Positions 7,084 to 13,806 of a stretch of 14,453 nucleotides of DNA are shown piece after piece. This stretch comes from Lachnoclostridium sp. UBA1175 (lineage in GTDB: Bacteria; Bacillota; Clostridia; Lachnospirales; Lachnospiraceae), in NCBI GenBank assembly GCA_002311665.1, contig DBYX01000011.1, forward strand, positions 1 through 14,453, given 5' to 3'. A program made the position numbers and the translations under genes. Within the stretch, counting starts at the first letter, position 1, and every line of letters begins with the position of its first letter. The notes below the pieces were generated by a model. That model saw only the letters and a program-made list of their open reading frames with translations, made no database searches and was not told the origin of the DNA.

Positions 7084-7524
7084 TCACTCGATACCGAGCA
7101 CCTGCAGTCTCTGTACTCCCTCGAGCGCGGTGATGCGATCCTCGAGCTCCGTCAGATCCGCCGTCTCCGGCAGCATCTCGAAGCCGAGCGCAACCGACGC
7201 AATCCCGCCGATCGGAATGCTCTGCTGGATCGTCAGCACATTGGCGCGGCACCCCGCGACCTCCGTGAGAATGGCCGACAGAATGCCCGGCTCATCGCTC
7301 ACCTGCAGAAGCACGTTGACCGTCTTGCCCCGCGATGTCTCGCGGAAGGGTTGCACATCGTCCTTGTATTTGTAAAATGAGCTCCGGCTGAGCGAGACGG
7401 CATCCGTCGCTTCCTGCACGGTCAGGTTCTTGTCCTTCGCGAGCATCCGCTTGACCTCCGCCACCTTCAGAAGCACTTTCGGCAGCGCTCTCCGGCTTAC
7501 GATGTATACTTCCTCGTTGGGCAT
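7084..7524 (-). CDS. ACT-domain regulatory protein (PheB/UPF0735-like)
   Basis: This 146-residue protein has two parts. Residues about 1-62 form a small helical domain with a helix-turn-helix look (TVQEATDAVSLSRSSFYKYK, 35-54). Residues about 69-146 form an ACT domain (VNVLLQVSDEPGILSAI, then VLTIQQSIPIGG, then a VALGFEM strand). ACT domains bind amino acids, and this stand-alone family typically sits beside hom or phenylalanine/threonine genes in Firmicutes. As the first gene before hom it is probably an amino-acid-responsive regulator of the enzyme or operon; this role is inferred. The ATG has AAGGAG about 7 nt upstream. It is preceded by a promoter and a leader of about 158 nt. Confidence 0.9.
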   Translation of the reverse strand: MPNEEVYIVSRRALPKVLLKVAEVKRMLAKDKNLTVQEATDAVSLSRSSFYKYKDDVQPFRETSRGKTVNVLLQVSDEPGILSAILTEVAGCRANVLTIQQSIPIGGIASVALGFEMLPETADLTELEDRITALEGVQRLQVLGIE

Positions 7525-7682
7525 CTGCTGCTCCTTCCCCCGCCGCCGAAGCGTCGGAAGTGTCTAACGCCTCCGTCCCGCGACCCTCATCCGGATCGCG
7601 TTTTTCCGGTTTCGGCCGCCCGCATCGTCCGATGCGCGACCGCCCCTCGTGTATGCCGCCCGCAAACATTTGTCCGCGTACA
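7525..7682 (-). other. Structured 5' leader of the ACT-hom operon
   Basis: About 158 nt lie between the predicted transcription start (near 7682) and the ACT gene. On the minus strand the RNA can form CGCATC-GGAC-GATGCG (7636-7621) and CGCGATCC-GGATGA-GGGTCGCG (7600-7579, one G-U pair). I see no T-box consensus, no run of Thr/Ile/Met codons in a leader peptide and no known riboswitch signature. A regulatory role is only a possibility. Confidence 0.45.
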
Positions 7683-7688
7683 GCACCG

Positions 7689-7717
7689 ATTTTACCACAC
7701 GGCATCGAAAAATGCAA
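7689..7717 (-). promoter_or_regulatory. Sigma-A-like promoter of the ACT-hom operon
   Basis: On the minus strand TTGCAT (7717-7712), a 17-bp spacer and TAAAAT (7694-7689). The -10 matches 5 of 6 consensus bases and the -35 matches 3 of 6. It lies just after the upstream operon's terminator and in the only AT-rich stretch of this gap, which supports it. Confidence 0.65.
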
Positions 7718-7721
7718 TTAC

Positions 7722-7761
7722 AAAAAGTGACGATTTGGAAGCCGTTCCAAATCGCCACTTT
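7722..7761 (-). terminator. Strong rho-independent terminator after the S41 protease gene
   Basis: On the minus strand AAAGTGGCGATTTGGAA pairs with TTCCAAATCGTCACTTT (one G-U pair) around the loop CGGC, followed by TTTTTG. It begins 13 nt after the stop codon of the protease and separates the division operon from the ACT-hom operon. Confidence 0.95.
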
Positions 7762-7774
7762 GTACACATTTTGC

Positions 7775-9040
7775 TTACAGGCCCATTTTCTTCCGAAGCT
7801 GTGCCACAGCCTCCTGGATCTGGTTGTCCTCCTCCACCGTGACGAGGTTCTTTTTCTTCAGCTCGTCCTTGAGATCAACCACCACATCCGGCGTGAGACC
7901 GGTCTTGTGAATGTTGCGTCCCTTCGGCGTGTAGTATGCGGAGATGGTCACCTTGATGGCGGAGCCGTCCGAGAGCGGGATCAGCGTCTGCACGATTCCC
8001 TTGCCGAAGCTCTGCGTTCCCACCAGAATGCCCTTGTCGTAGTCCTGAAGGCATCCCGCGAACACCTCCGAAGCGCTCGCGCTGTTGCCGTTGATCAGGA
8101 CGGCAACCGGGATGTCGATCGTCGCGTCGGTGTAGGAGTAATGTTCCTCACGATGCCCGTATTTGTCGTCCATATACACGAGCAGCGTCCCCTTCTTGAA
8201 GAAGCGGCTGAGCATCGACTTGACGGTGGAAAGCATTCCGCCGGGGTTGCCGCGGAGGTCCACGATCAGCGCATTCATATGCTTGGCCTGCAGGTCGTTG
8301 ATCGCCTCGTCAAACTGCGCGGCCGTCACCTCGTCAAACTCCGCTACCATAATGTAGCCGATCCCGTCCGCGAGCATCTGATGCTCCACCGTGGGAATCT
8401 CCACCGTGTTGCGCACCACATCTACCTCGAGGTAATCGTTCTCGCCGGGACGGTACACCGTGAGTTTGAGGTGCGAGCCGATCGGACCGCGGATCATATT
8501 CACGACCGCGTTGAGTTCCATTCCGTAGACATCCTGTCCCTCCACCTCGATGATCTCATCGTCCGCAAGCAGTCCCGCGATGTCCGCCGGGCTGCCCGGG
8601 AACACGCGGTTGAGTCTCGGGTACTTGTCTTCGCCGATGGAAACCTTCGCGCCGAGGCCCGCGTATGAGCCGCTTGAAGACTCCTGGAACTTCTCCAGCT
8701 CGTCCGAGTTGAAATATGCGGAGTAAGGATCGCCGAGCGCGCTCACCATCCCGTGATAGATACCGTCGACCACCTCGTTGTAATCGATCGGCTGATAATA
8801 GTAATAATCCAGGACTTCGGCGATCTCCTTCACCTTGTCCACGTAATTGACGTCCTTGATCGACTCGGCCGGCGTCAGCGTCGGCGTGGGCGTTCCCGTA
8901 TTATCCGGGAGCTCAGCGCCCGGCGTAGGCTCCTTCTTCGACAGGCGGTTTTCATCACTGCCTGCACAGGAGACGATCGCAAAAAGCATGACGAAGCACA
9001 AAAGCCCCGCGAGAAATCCCTTGAGAAATCCTCTGTTCAC
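7775..9040 (-). CDS. S41-family carboxyl-terminal processing protease, lipoprotein
   Basis: This 421-residue protease cleaves near the C-termini of extracytoplasmic proteins. The N-terminus has a hydrophobic segment ending in the lipobox IVSC with Cys25, so it is probably a membrane-anchored lipoprotein. A Pro/Thr linker follows (about 37-60). A PDZ domain spans about 125-200 (YAGLGAKV, FPGSPADIAGLLADDEIIEV). The catalytic domain shows DLRGNPGGML (261-270) and NGNSASASEVFAG (317-329) with Ser322, then GTQSFGKGIVQ with Lys347 and Gln351. The spacing of Ser, Lys and Gln matches that of E. coli Prc, so it looks active. The start codon is GTG, chosen because GGGAGG (9053-9048) lies 7 nt upstream and a full signal sequence follows. 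It is the last gene of the cdaR-like/ftsEX/M23 operon, so its substrate may be the M23 hydrolase or another wall protein (inference). Confidence 0.94.
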   Translation of the reverse strand: MNRGFLKGFLAGLLCFVMLFAIVSCAGSDENRLSKKEPTPGAELPDNTGTPTPTLTPAESIKDVNYVDKVKEIAEVLDYYYYQPIDYNEVVDGIYHGMVSALGDPYSAYFNSDELEKFQESSSGSYAGLGAKVSIGEDKYPRLNRVFPGSPADIAGLLADDEIIEVEGQDVYGMELNAVVNMIRGPIGSHLKLTVYRPGENDYLEVDVVRNTVEIPTVEHQMLADGIGYIMVAEFDEVTAAQFDEAINDLQAKHMNALIVDLRGNPGGMLSTVKSMLSRFFKKGTLLVYMDDKYGHREEHYSYTDATIDIPVAVLINGNSASASEVFAGCLQDYDKGILVGTQSFGKGIVQTLIPLSDGSAIKVTISAYYTPKGRNIHKTGLTPDVVVDLKDELKKKNLVTVEEDNQIQEAVAQLRKKMGL

Positions 9041-9047
9041 TTTCTTT

Positions 9048-9053
9048 CCTCCC
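9048..9053 (-). promoter_or_regulatory. Ribosome binding site fixing the GTG start of the S41 protease
   Basis: GGGAGG on the minus strand, 7 nt before the GTG at 9040-9038. No ATG in this frame lies at a suitable distance. Confidence 0.8.
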
Positions 9054-9082
9054 TATCATTAACGTATGCAACGAATGCATAA

Positions 9083-9108
9083 GGGAACACCGGCTCGCCG
9101 GCGTTCCC
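9083..9108 (-). other. Intergenic hairpin between the M23 and S41 genes
   Basis: GGGAACGCCGG pairs with CCGGTGTTCCC around a 4-nt loop when read on the minus strand (one G-U pair). The following bases TTATGCATT do not form a U-tract. It sits between two co-oriented genes 127 bp apart and may be a partial terminator or an mRNA processing or stability element. A smaller GTCCC/GGGAC stem lies at 9129-9143. Confidence 0.5.
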
Positions 9109-9167
9109 CCATATAACCAACTGTATCCGTCCCTGCGAGGGACTTTTGATCATTCCGTGAACCCGGA

Positions 9168-10556
9168 TCAATATCTTACATAGAGCAGCGGGTCCACCGA
9201 CACGCCGTCGATCACTACGCTGAAATGCAGATGCGGCGCGGTGGAAACTCCCGTGGAACCGACAAGTCCGATCACCTGTCCCTGGAGCACCGTATCCCCC
9301 TTCTTCACCAACAGTTTCGAACAGTGAAGGTATCTCGTCACATAGCCGTTGCCGTGGTCGATCTCAATATAGTTGCCCGCGGAACTGCTGTAGGTCGCGA
9401 TCTTCACCGTTCCCGCGAGCGATGCAACGATCTCCGAACCGAATTTGCCGCCGATGTCAACGCCCTTGTGGAAGGTGCTGGCGCCCTTGATCGGGGCTCT
9501 TCTGGGGCCGAAGCCCGAACCCGTGCGGGAATCACCGGGAAGCGGCCAGATCATCTTCGAGGGATCCTTCTCGTTCTTCTTCGTGATCGCGCTCGCACTG
9601 GAAGCACCGGTGTGAGGCACGTTCCCGTACTTTTTCTCGCGTTCCTCCTTCGACTGCTGCGCCTCCTGCTGCTGACGCTTCTTCAATTCCTCAGCTGCCT
9701 TCTTCGCAGCCTCCGCCGCCTTGCGTGCCTGTTCCTTGGCGATATCGCCTTTCAACTTATCGACATCCGCTTTCGCATCGTTGAACTGTGACAGGTACTC
9801 CTCCAGGTCTTCCTCGGTGGCACCGATCATCTCCTCGTAGTCCGCCAGCGCCGCCTCCTTGTTGGCGATGACTTCCTGCACATATGCGAAATCCTGCTCG
9901 TACAGCTCATGGCTCGACTCCAGCACGGAGATCTGGGATTCCAGTCTCTCCTTCACGAGCTCAACGTCGTGCTTTGCCTCCGAGTACCTTCTCGCGAGAA
10001 GATAATCGTACACGCGGATACTGCTCGCGTACTGCTCATAGTTAAGGATGTCCGAGAGGTCCCGGGAACCGAGCAACACCTCAAGGTCGGTGAGGTTCCC
10101 GTGCTCGTACAGGTACTGGAACCTGCGCTTGAGCGCCTCGTACTGTACCTGCTCCTTCTTCTCCGCCTCCGCCAGCTGCTGGTTCGTTATCTCCAGCTCG
10201 GCTTTCAGCTCATCGAGTGCTGCCTCCAGCTCGGCGATCTCCAGAAGCATATCACTCTGCTTCTGATCCATCTCCTGAATGTATTTCTCGATATCGTCGT
10301 ACTCGCTCTTCAGGTTCTTGCTTCTCTCGGCGAGCTCGTTCTTCTTCGATTCGATCGCATTTTTCTTAGCCTGCGCTTCCTCAAGCTGTTTCTTCAGCTT
10401 CTCCTCGAGGTCCTCCTCGCGGAGCACGCTGCCGCCCGTGTAAATGTCACCGGCGACAATGCCGGCGGAAGCCGCCTTCGTCATCGGAACGTGCACCAGT
10501 CCGAGGAACAGGGCACACAACAGAAACAATGCCACCCCAGCTTTTCTCTTTCTCAT
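9168..10556 (-). CDS. M23 (LytM) peptidoglycan endopeptidase with coiled coil, EnvC-like partner of FtsEX
   Basis: This is a 462-residue secreted protein. The signal peptide has an MRKRK start and a hydrophobic core (7-24), with a likely cut near KAA at 27-29. Residues about 45-310 are a long, highly charged coiled coil broken at about 145-190, the layout of EnvC and of pneumococcal PcsB; its end is a Lys/Glu/Ala/Gln-rich helix. A flexible linker precedes the C-terminal M23 domain. There the zinc ligands H363 and D367 (FHKGVDIGG) and H444 (PHLHFSV), plus H411 and H442, are all present, so the domain should be active as a peptide cross-link hydrolase. ftsX lies 57 bp upstream in the same direction. 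From EnvC and PcsB, the coiled coil is expected to dock on the FtsX outer loop and be switched by FtsE ATPase at the septum. The RBS is AAAGG about 7 nt upstream of the ATG. Confidence 0.94.
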   Translation of the reverse strand: MRKRKAGVALFLLCALFLGLVHVPMTKAASAGIVAGDIYTGGSVLREEDLEEKLKKQLEEAQAKKNAIESKKNELAERSKNLKSEYDDIEKYIQEMDQKQSDMLLEIAELEAALDELKAELEITNQQLAEAEKKEQVQYEALKRRFQYLYEHGNLTDLEVLLGSRDLSDILNYEQYASSIRVYDYLLARRYSEAKHDVELVKERLESQISVLESSHELYEQDFAYVQEVIANKEAALADYEEMIGATEEDLEEYLSQFNDAKADVDKLKGDIAKEQARKAAEAAKKAAEELKKRQQQEAQQSKEEREKKYGNVPHTGASSASAITKKNEKDPSKMIWPLPGDSRTGSGFGPRRAPIKGASTFHKGVDIGGKFGSEIVASLAGTVKIATYSSSAGNYIEIDHGNGYVTRYLHCSKLLVKKGDTVLQGQVIGLVGSTGVSTAPHLHFSVVIDGVSVDPLLYVRY

Positions 10557-10613
10557 ACAGTCGCCTTTCTTCGGAAAATGTCTCAGTCCGTCACAACCCC
10601 CACACCACGATCA

Positions 10614-11534
10614 TTACAGCTTTCGGAACTTACGAAGCTCACGGTTGAGCGTCATATAACTTCCGAAGAAGCCGATGCCGACGCCGATGCACGCCGAGAG
10701 CGGCGCGAGCACGGCAAACACCTCGTTGACGTCAACGAAGTTCACGGCTCCGAGGATGCCCAGCTTCGTGGAAACCAGCTGGATCATCTTATAGTACAGT
10801 CCGTACAGCACGGAGAGCGGGATCGCCGCGCCGAGCAGACCGATCAGGATTCCCTCGACAAGGAACGGTCCGCGGATGAACAGATCCGTCGCGCCGATCA
10901 GGCTCTGGATCTGGATCTCGCGCGCTCGCACGGATACACCGATGGATACCGTCGTACTGATCAAAAACAGTGCGATCGCCAGCAACAGGACGATCAGCAC
11001 GATCGCCGCGATGCTGAAGCCCTTGTTCATGGATGTCAGCGTCCGCACAAGGTCCTCCGCATTGTTGACGTAGCGCACACCGTCCGCGGTCATGCCGCGG
11101 ATCTCCTCGACGGCGGTCAGCTGATCCTCCGCCGAGTGGAAATACACCTCGAAGGATGCGCTGTTCGCCAGCGGGTTATCGTCACCGAAGGATACCAGCA
11201 TCTCGGAATCCTCGCGGTCAAAATGGTCTTTTTTGAATTTGGCCCAGGCCTCGTCCGCTGAGATATACTCGATCCTGCGGACACCGTCGAGTTCAACGAT
11301 CTTGTCCTTGAGATCAACCAGCTCCTGCTCCGTGATCCCCTCGCGGAAGAACACGGTTGCACCGACGCCGTTCTCCAGCTCGAGCAGGTTGTATTTGACA
11401 TTGACAAGCATAAAATACATGATGCCGAAGAGGAAGATACATACGGTCATGGTCGCGACGGATGCGATCGAGAACAGACGGTTGCGGCGAATGTTCTTGA
11501 TGCCCTGTCCGAAACAATAGAAGAAACTATCCAC
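10614..11534 (-). CDS. ftsX: Cell division protein FtsX
   Basis: This 306-residue integral membrane protein is the permease-like half of FtsEX. It has TM1 at about 20-44, an extracytoplasmic domain at about 50-170, and TM2-TM4 at about 173-195, 222-250 and 272-293, with the conserved SVRAREIQIQSLIGAT stretch (201-216) between TM2 and TM3. I set the start at GTG 11534: the protein then begins VDSFFYCFGQGIKNIRRNR, as FtsX proteins usually do, and AAGGGAGG (11550-11543) lies 8 nt upstream. Two in-frame ATGs at 11570 and 11558 lie upstream of that RBS and lack one of their own; using them would add 12 or 8 residues. The GTG overlaps the ftsE stop (GTGGATAG), so translation is probably coupled. 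Confidence 0.95.
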   Translation of the reverse strand: MDSFFYCFGQGIKNIRRNRLFSIASVATMTVCIFLFGIMYFMLVNVKYNLLELENGVGATVFFREGITEQELVDLKDKIVELDGVRRIEYISADEAWAKFKKDHFDREDSEMLVSFGDDNPLANSASFEVYFHSAEDQLTAVEEIRGMTADGVRYVNNAEDLVRTLTSMNKGFSIAAIVLIVLLLAIALFLISTTVSIGVSVRAREIQIQSLIGATDLFIRGPFLVEGILIGLLGAAIPLSVLYGLYYKMIQLVSTKLGILGAVNFVDVNEVFAVLAPLSACIGVGIGFFGSYMTLNRELRKFRKL

Positions 11535-12420
11535 GGTCGTATCCTCCCTTCTTGTCATCGATGATGACACCTTCGCGAAGGGTGATCACGCGCTTCTGCA
11601 TCGAGTCGACGATCTCGCGGTTGTGCGTTACTACCACGACCGTCGTGCCACGCAGATTGATGTCCTCCAGCAGCTCCATGATGTCCGCCGTGTTGGTCGG
11701 ATCCAGGTTGCCGGTGGGCTCGTCCGCAAGAAGGATCAGCGGCTTGTTGACAAGCGCGCGCGCCAGTGCGACACGCTGCTGCTCGCCGCCGGAGAGCTTG
11801 TTCGGATAGCTGCGGTACTTGTTGCGAAGGCGCACCATGCTGAGCATCTTGGAAACATTTTTCGTGATCTTACGGGAAGGAACGCCGATCACCTTCTGTG
11901 CGAAGGCAATATTTTCAAACACCGTGCGGTCCTCCAACAGACGGAAGTCCTGGAACACGATGCCGATGGAACGGCGATATTTGCAAACCTGACGGTTGCG
12001 AAGATTCGCGAGATCCGTTCCCGCGATGTAGATAGAACCGGTGGTGGGGCTGATCTCGCGCATCAGCAGGCGGATCAGGGTCGATTTGCCGGAGCCGCTG
12101 GGGCCGACGATAAATACAAACTCACCCCGGTTGATGGAGAAGGACACGTCCTTGAGTGCCTGATTGTCGACATCCTCCGGACCGTCCGTGTACTCTTTGG
12201 TCACATGGTCGAACACGATGACCGGACCCTCGTCCGCAACCTGCGGCGCGGCGGTCTCCTCCTCGTCGTTCGACTCGTCATAGCCGGCGAGGAAGTCCTC
12301 TCCTTCCTCCTCCGTTGCCTCCGCTGCTCTCACGGCTGCTTCCGTCTCCTGCTCCGCAACGGCAAGCGTGTCGACGTCCTCAACGTTCAGATCCGTCGAC
12401 AGTTTGTTTTCTTCACTCAT
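11527..12420 (-). CDS. ftsE: Cell division ATP-binding protein FtsE with acidic N-terminal extension
   Basis: This 297-residue cytoplasmic ABC ATPase powers FtsX. The ATPase core starts at about residue 67 (VIVFDHVTKEY). Motifs are Walker A GPSGSGKS (106-113), the Q-loop with the FtsE hallmark FQDFRLLEDRTV (156-167), signature LSGGEQQRV (209-217), Walker B with LLADEPTGNLD (Glu234) and H-loop VVTHN (His266). The usual FtsE is about 230 residues and begins at the equivalent of residue 67. Here about 65 extra residues precede it, with 23 Asp/Glu and only two Lys/Arg. The extension keeps a good codon pattern and its ATG has AGGGGGAG only 3 nt away. A GTG at codon 69 preceded by GAGGG is a possible shorter start but less convincing. 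It is 25 bp downstream of the regulator gene and overlaps ftsX by 8 bp. Confidence 0.95.
   Translation of the reverse strand: MSEENKLSTDLNVEDVDTLAVAEQETEAAVRAAEATEEEGEDFLAGYDESNDEEETAAPQVADEGPVIVFDHVTKEYTDGPEDVDNQALKDVSFSINRGEFVFIVGPSGSGKSTLIRLLMREISPTTGSIYIAGTDLANLRNRQVCKYRRSIGIVFQDFRLLEDRTVFENIAFAQKVIGVPSRKITKNVSKMLSMVRLRNKYRSYPNKLSGGEQQRVALARALVNKPLILLADEPTGNLDPTNTADIMELLEDINLRGTTVVVVTHNREIVDSMQKRVITLREGVIIDDKKGGYDRG
11543..11550 (-). promoter_or_regulatory. Ribosome binding site deciding the ftsX GTG start
   Basis: AAGGGAGG on the minus strand lies inside the last codons of ftsE, 8 nt before the GTG at 11534. It is placed too late to serve the upstream in-frame ATGs. Confidence 0.8.
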
Positions 12421-12445
12421 AAACTCCCCCTGCTTTTCGGGTATA

Positions 12446-13534
12446 TCAATATTCGGAATTCTCCATGTACTTCATGTACTTCACCACCATCAATGCGATT
12501 TTGAAGGTGATGGCATCATCAAACACACGCAGGTCGAGGTTCGTGCTCTTCTCGAGCTTGTCGAGCCGGTATACGAGCGTGTTCCGATGGATGTAGAGAT
12601 CCTTCGAGGTCGCCGAAACATTCAGGCTCTTCTCGAAGAACTTGTTAATGGTCGTGAGCGTCTCCTCGCCGAAATCCTCCGGGGACTGACCGTCGAAAAT
12701 TTCGCGGATGAACATCTTGCAAAGAGGCATCGGCAGCTGGTAGATCAGGCGGCCGATTCCCAGGTTGTTGTAAGCGACGACCTTGCGCTCGCTGTAGAAT
12801 ATCTTGCCGACATCGAGGGCCATCTTCGCCTCCTTATAGGAGCGGGAAATGTCCTTGATCTCGTTGACGATCGTACCGTAGGAGACATGAACCTTGCTCA
12901 TCGCCTCCGTATTCAGCATATCGACGATGATCTTCGCCGTGTTCATCAGCGTCTCATAGTTCTCGTTGGCCTTGAGCTCCTTGACGATGATGATGTTCTT
13001 CTCATCGACGGCCGTGATGAAATCCTTCGGCTTGCCGGCGAACAACGTGCGCACCGTCTCCAGCGCGTTCGTGTCCTTCTCGGTCTTCGTCTCGATTATG
13101 TACACAACGCGGCGCGCCTCCACATCGATGTGAAGCTTCTTCGCGCGGTTGTAGATGTCCACCAGAAGAAGGTTGTCAAGCAGCAGGTTCTTGATGAAAT
13201 TATCCTTGTCGAACCGCTCCTTGTAGGCGACGAGAAGTCCCTGGATCTGGAACGCTGCCATCTTGCCGACCATGTAAACATCGTCGGTGTCGCCCTTCGC
13301 GAGAAGGATGTACTCCAGCTGATGATCGTCATATACCTTGAAGAACTGGTATCCCTGCATCACCTGACTGTCGGCCGGGGACTCGGCAAATGCCGTTACC
13401 ATCGCGGTGTTCTCCTCTGCGCCGCTGATCGTTGAAGCCAGCGTCTTACCTTCCGTGTCCATAATGCACAGATCGACACGCGTGATCCCCTTCATCCCGT
13501 CAATCGTGTTTTGAAGAATTTGATTCGAAATCAT
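12446..13534 (-). CDS. CdaR/PucR-type transcriptional regulator
   Basis: This 362-residue protein resembles sugar-diacid/purine-type regulators. Residues about 1-130 look like a diacid-recognition (PAS-like) sensor: it starts ISNQILQNTIDGMKG and has VDLCIMDTEGK, and ends with a helix around DKDNFIKNLLLDN. Residues about 140-260 fit the central GGDEF-like domain of the family (VVYIIETKT, then a SYKEAKMALDVGKIF helix). Residues about 295-355 are the C-terminal helix-turn-helix (LNVSATSKDLYIHRNTLVYRLDKLEK within it). The ATG is preceded by AAAGGAAGG. It has its own promoter and is 25 bp upstream of ftsE, so it appears to be the first gene of the ftsEX operon. The ligand is unknown; a role in controlling ftsEX is inferred only from position. 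Confidence 0.88.
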   Translation of the reverse strand: MISNQILQNTIDGMKGITRVDLCIMDTEGKTLASTISGAEENTAMVTAFAESPADSQVMQGYQFFKVYDDHQLEYILLAKGDTDDVYMVGKMAAFQIQGLLVAYKERFDKDNFIKNLLLDNLLLVDIYNRAKKLHIDVEARRVVYIIETKTEKDTNALETVRTLFAGKPKDFITAVDEKNIIIVKELKANENYETLMNTAKIIVDMLNTEAMSKVHVSYGTIVNEIKDISRSYKEAKMALDVGKIFYSERKVVAYNNLGIGRLIYQLPMPLCKMFIREIFDGQSPEDFGEETLTTINKFFEKSLNVSATSKDLYIHRNTLVYRLDKLEKSTNLDLRVFDDAITFKIALMVVKYMKYMENSEY

Positions 13535-13659
13535 CCGACTGCCTTCCTTTCCGCATGGAATCTCGATCGCAGCGTTCCCGCCCCGCCTTCGGGCAGGCCG
13601 CTCCGTCGGCCGTCTGTCTCGGAAAATACACGGACATACGCCACCCCATAATCAGATTG

Positions 13660-13688
13660 ATGATACCACTTTTTTCGGCATTTTTCAA
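13660..13688 (-). promoter_or_regulatory. Sigma-A-like promoter of the regulator-ftsEX operon
   Basis: On the minus strand TTGAAA (13688-13683), a 17-bp spacer, then TATCAT (13665-13660). Each hexamer matches 5 of 6 consensus bases. It lies after two terminators and about 120 nt upstream of the regulator's ATG. The leader between them (13535-13652) is GC-rich and shows no recognisable element. Confidence 0.78.
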
Positions 13689-13712
13689 GTGAAAACAATG
13701 TGAAGGACAATC

Positions 13713-13736
13713 AAAAACGACGGCTTTCACCGTCGT
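13713..13736 (-). terminator. Second rho-independent terminator after the sugar ABC ATPase gene
   Basis: On the minus strand ACGACGG pairs with CCGTCGT around the loop TGAAAG, followed by a run of T. It backs up the stronger terminator 23 nt earlier. Confidence 0.8.
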
Positions 13737-13758
13737 GTGAATTCCTCCTGCGAGAGCA

Positions 13759-13790
13759 TAAAAAAGGCCCTGCGCTTCCGCGCAGGGCCC
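13759..13790 (-). terminator. Strong rho-independent terminator after the sugar ABC ATPase gene
   Basis: On the minus strand a perfect 10-bp stem GGCCCTGCGC/GCGCAGGGCC with the tetraloop GGAA, followed by six T. It begins 17 nt after the stop codon at 13807. Confidence 0.95.
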
Positions 13791-13806
13791 GTAAATCCGA
13801 TTATGA

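Noticed and set aside
4492..7380. GTAAAATGA-like string seen near 4494, 4992, 5722 and 7372, considered as a dispersed motif
   Set aside because: At 4992 and 7372 it is simply Ser-Phe-Tyr codons read in reverse, and the other copies differ in context. Spacing and flanks show no shared structure.
7579..7605. Hairpin followed by TTTTT on the plus strand, resembling a terminator
   Set aside because: No plus-strand gene ends here. On the minus strand it is part of the ACT operon leader and lacks a U-tract, and on the plus strand the stem has a C-A mismatch.
7649..8668. A 339-codon plus-strand reading frame across the protease gene
   Set aside because: It is antisense to the S41 protease and the terminator, has a mirror-image composition and no recognisable motif.
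9129..9147. GTCCC/GGGAC stem with TTTT, considered as the terminator of the M23 gene
   Set aside because: The T-run is on the wrong side for minus-strand transcription and there is no plus-strand transcript to end.
9909..11261. A 450-codon plus-strand reading frame across the M23 and ftsX genes
   Set aside because: It lies antisense to two clearly conserved genes, shows no domain of its own and is Arg/His/Leu/Asp-rich in the way antisense frames of GC-rich genes are.
12368..13435. A 355-codon plus-strand reading frame opposite the regulator
   Set aside because: It is a shadow of the CdaR/PucR-like gene; its residues reflect the reverse complement of helical Lys/Glu/Asp/Leu codons.
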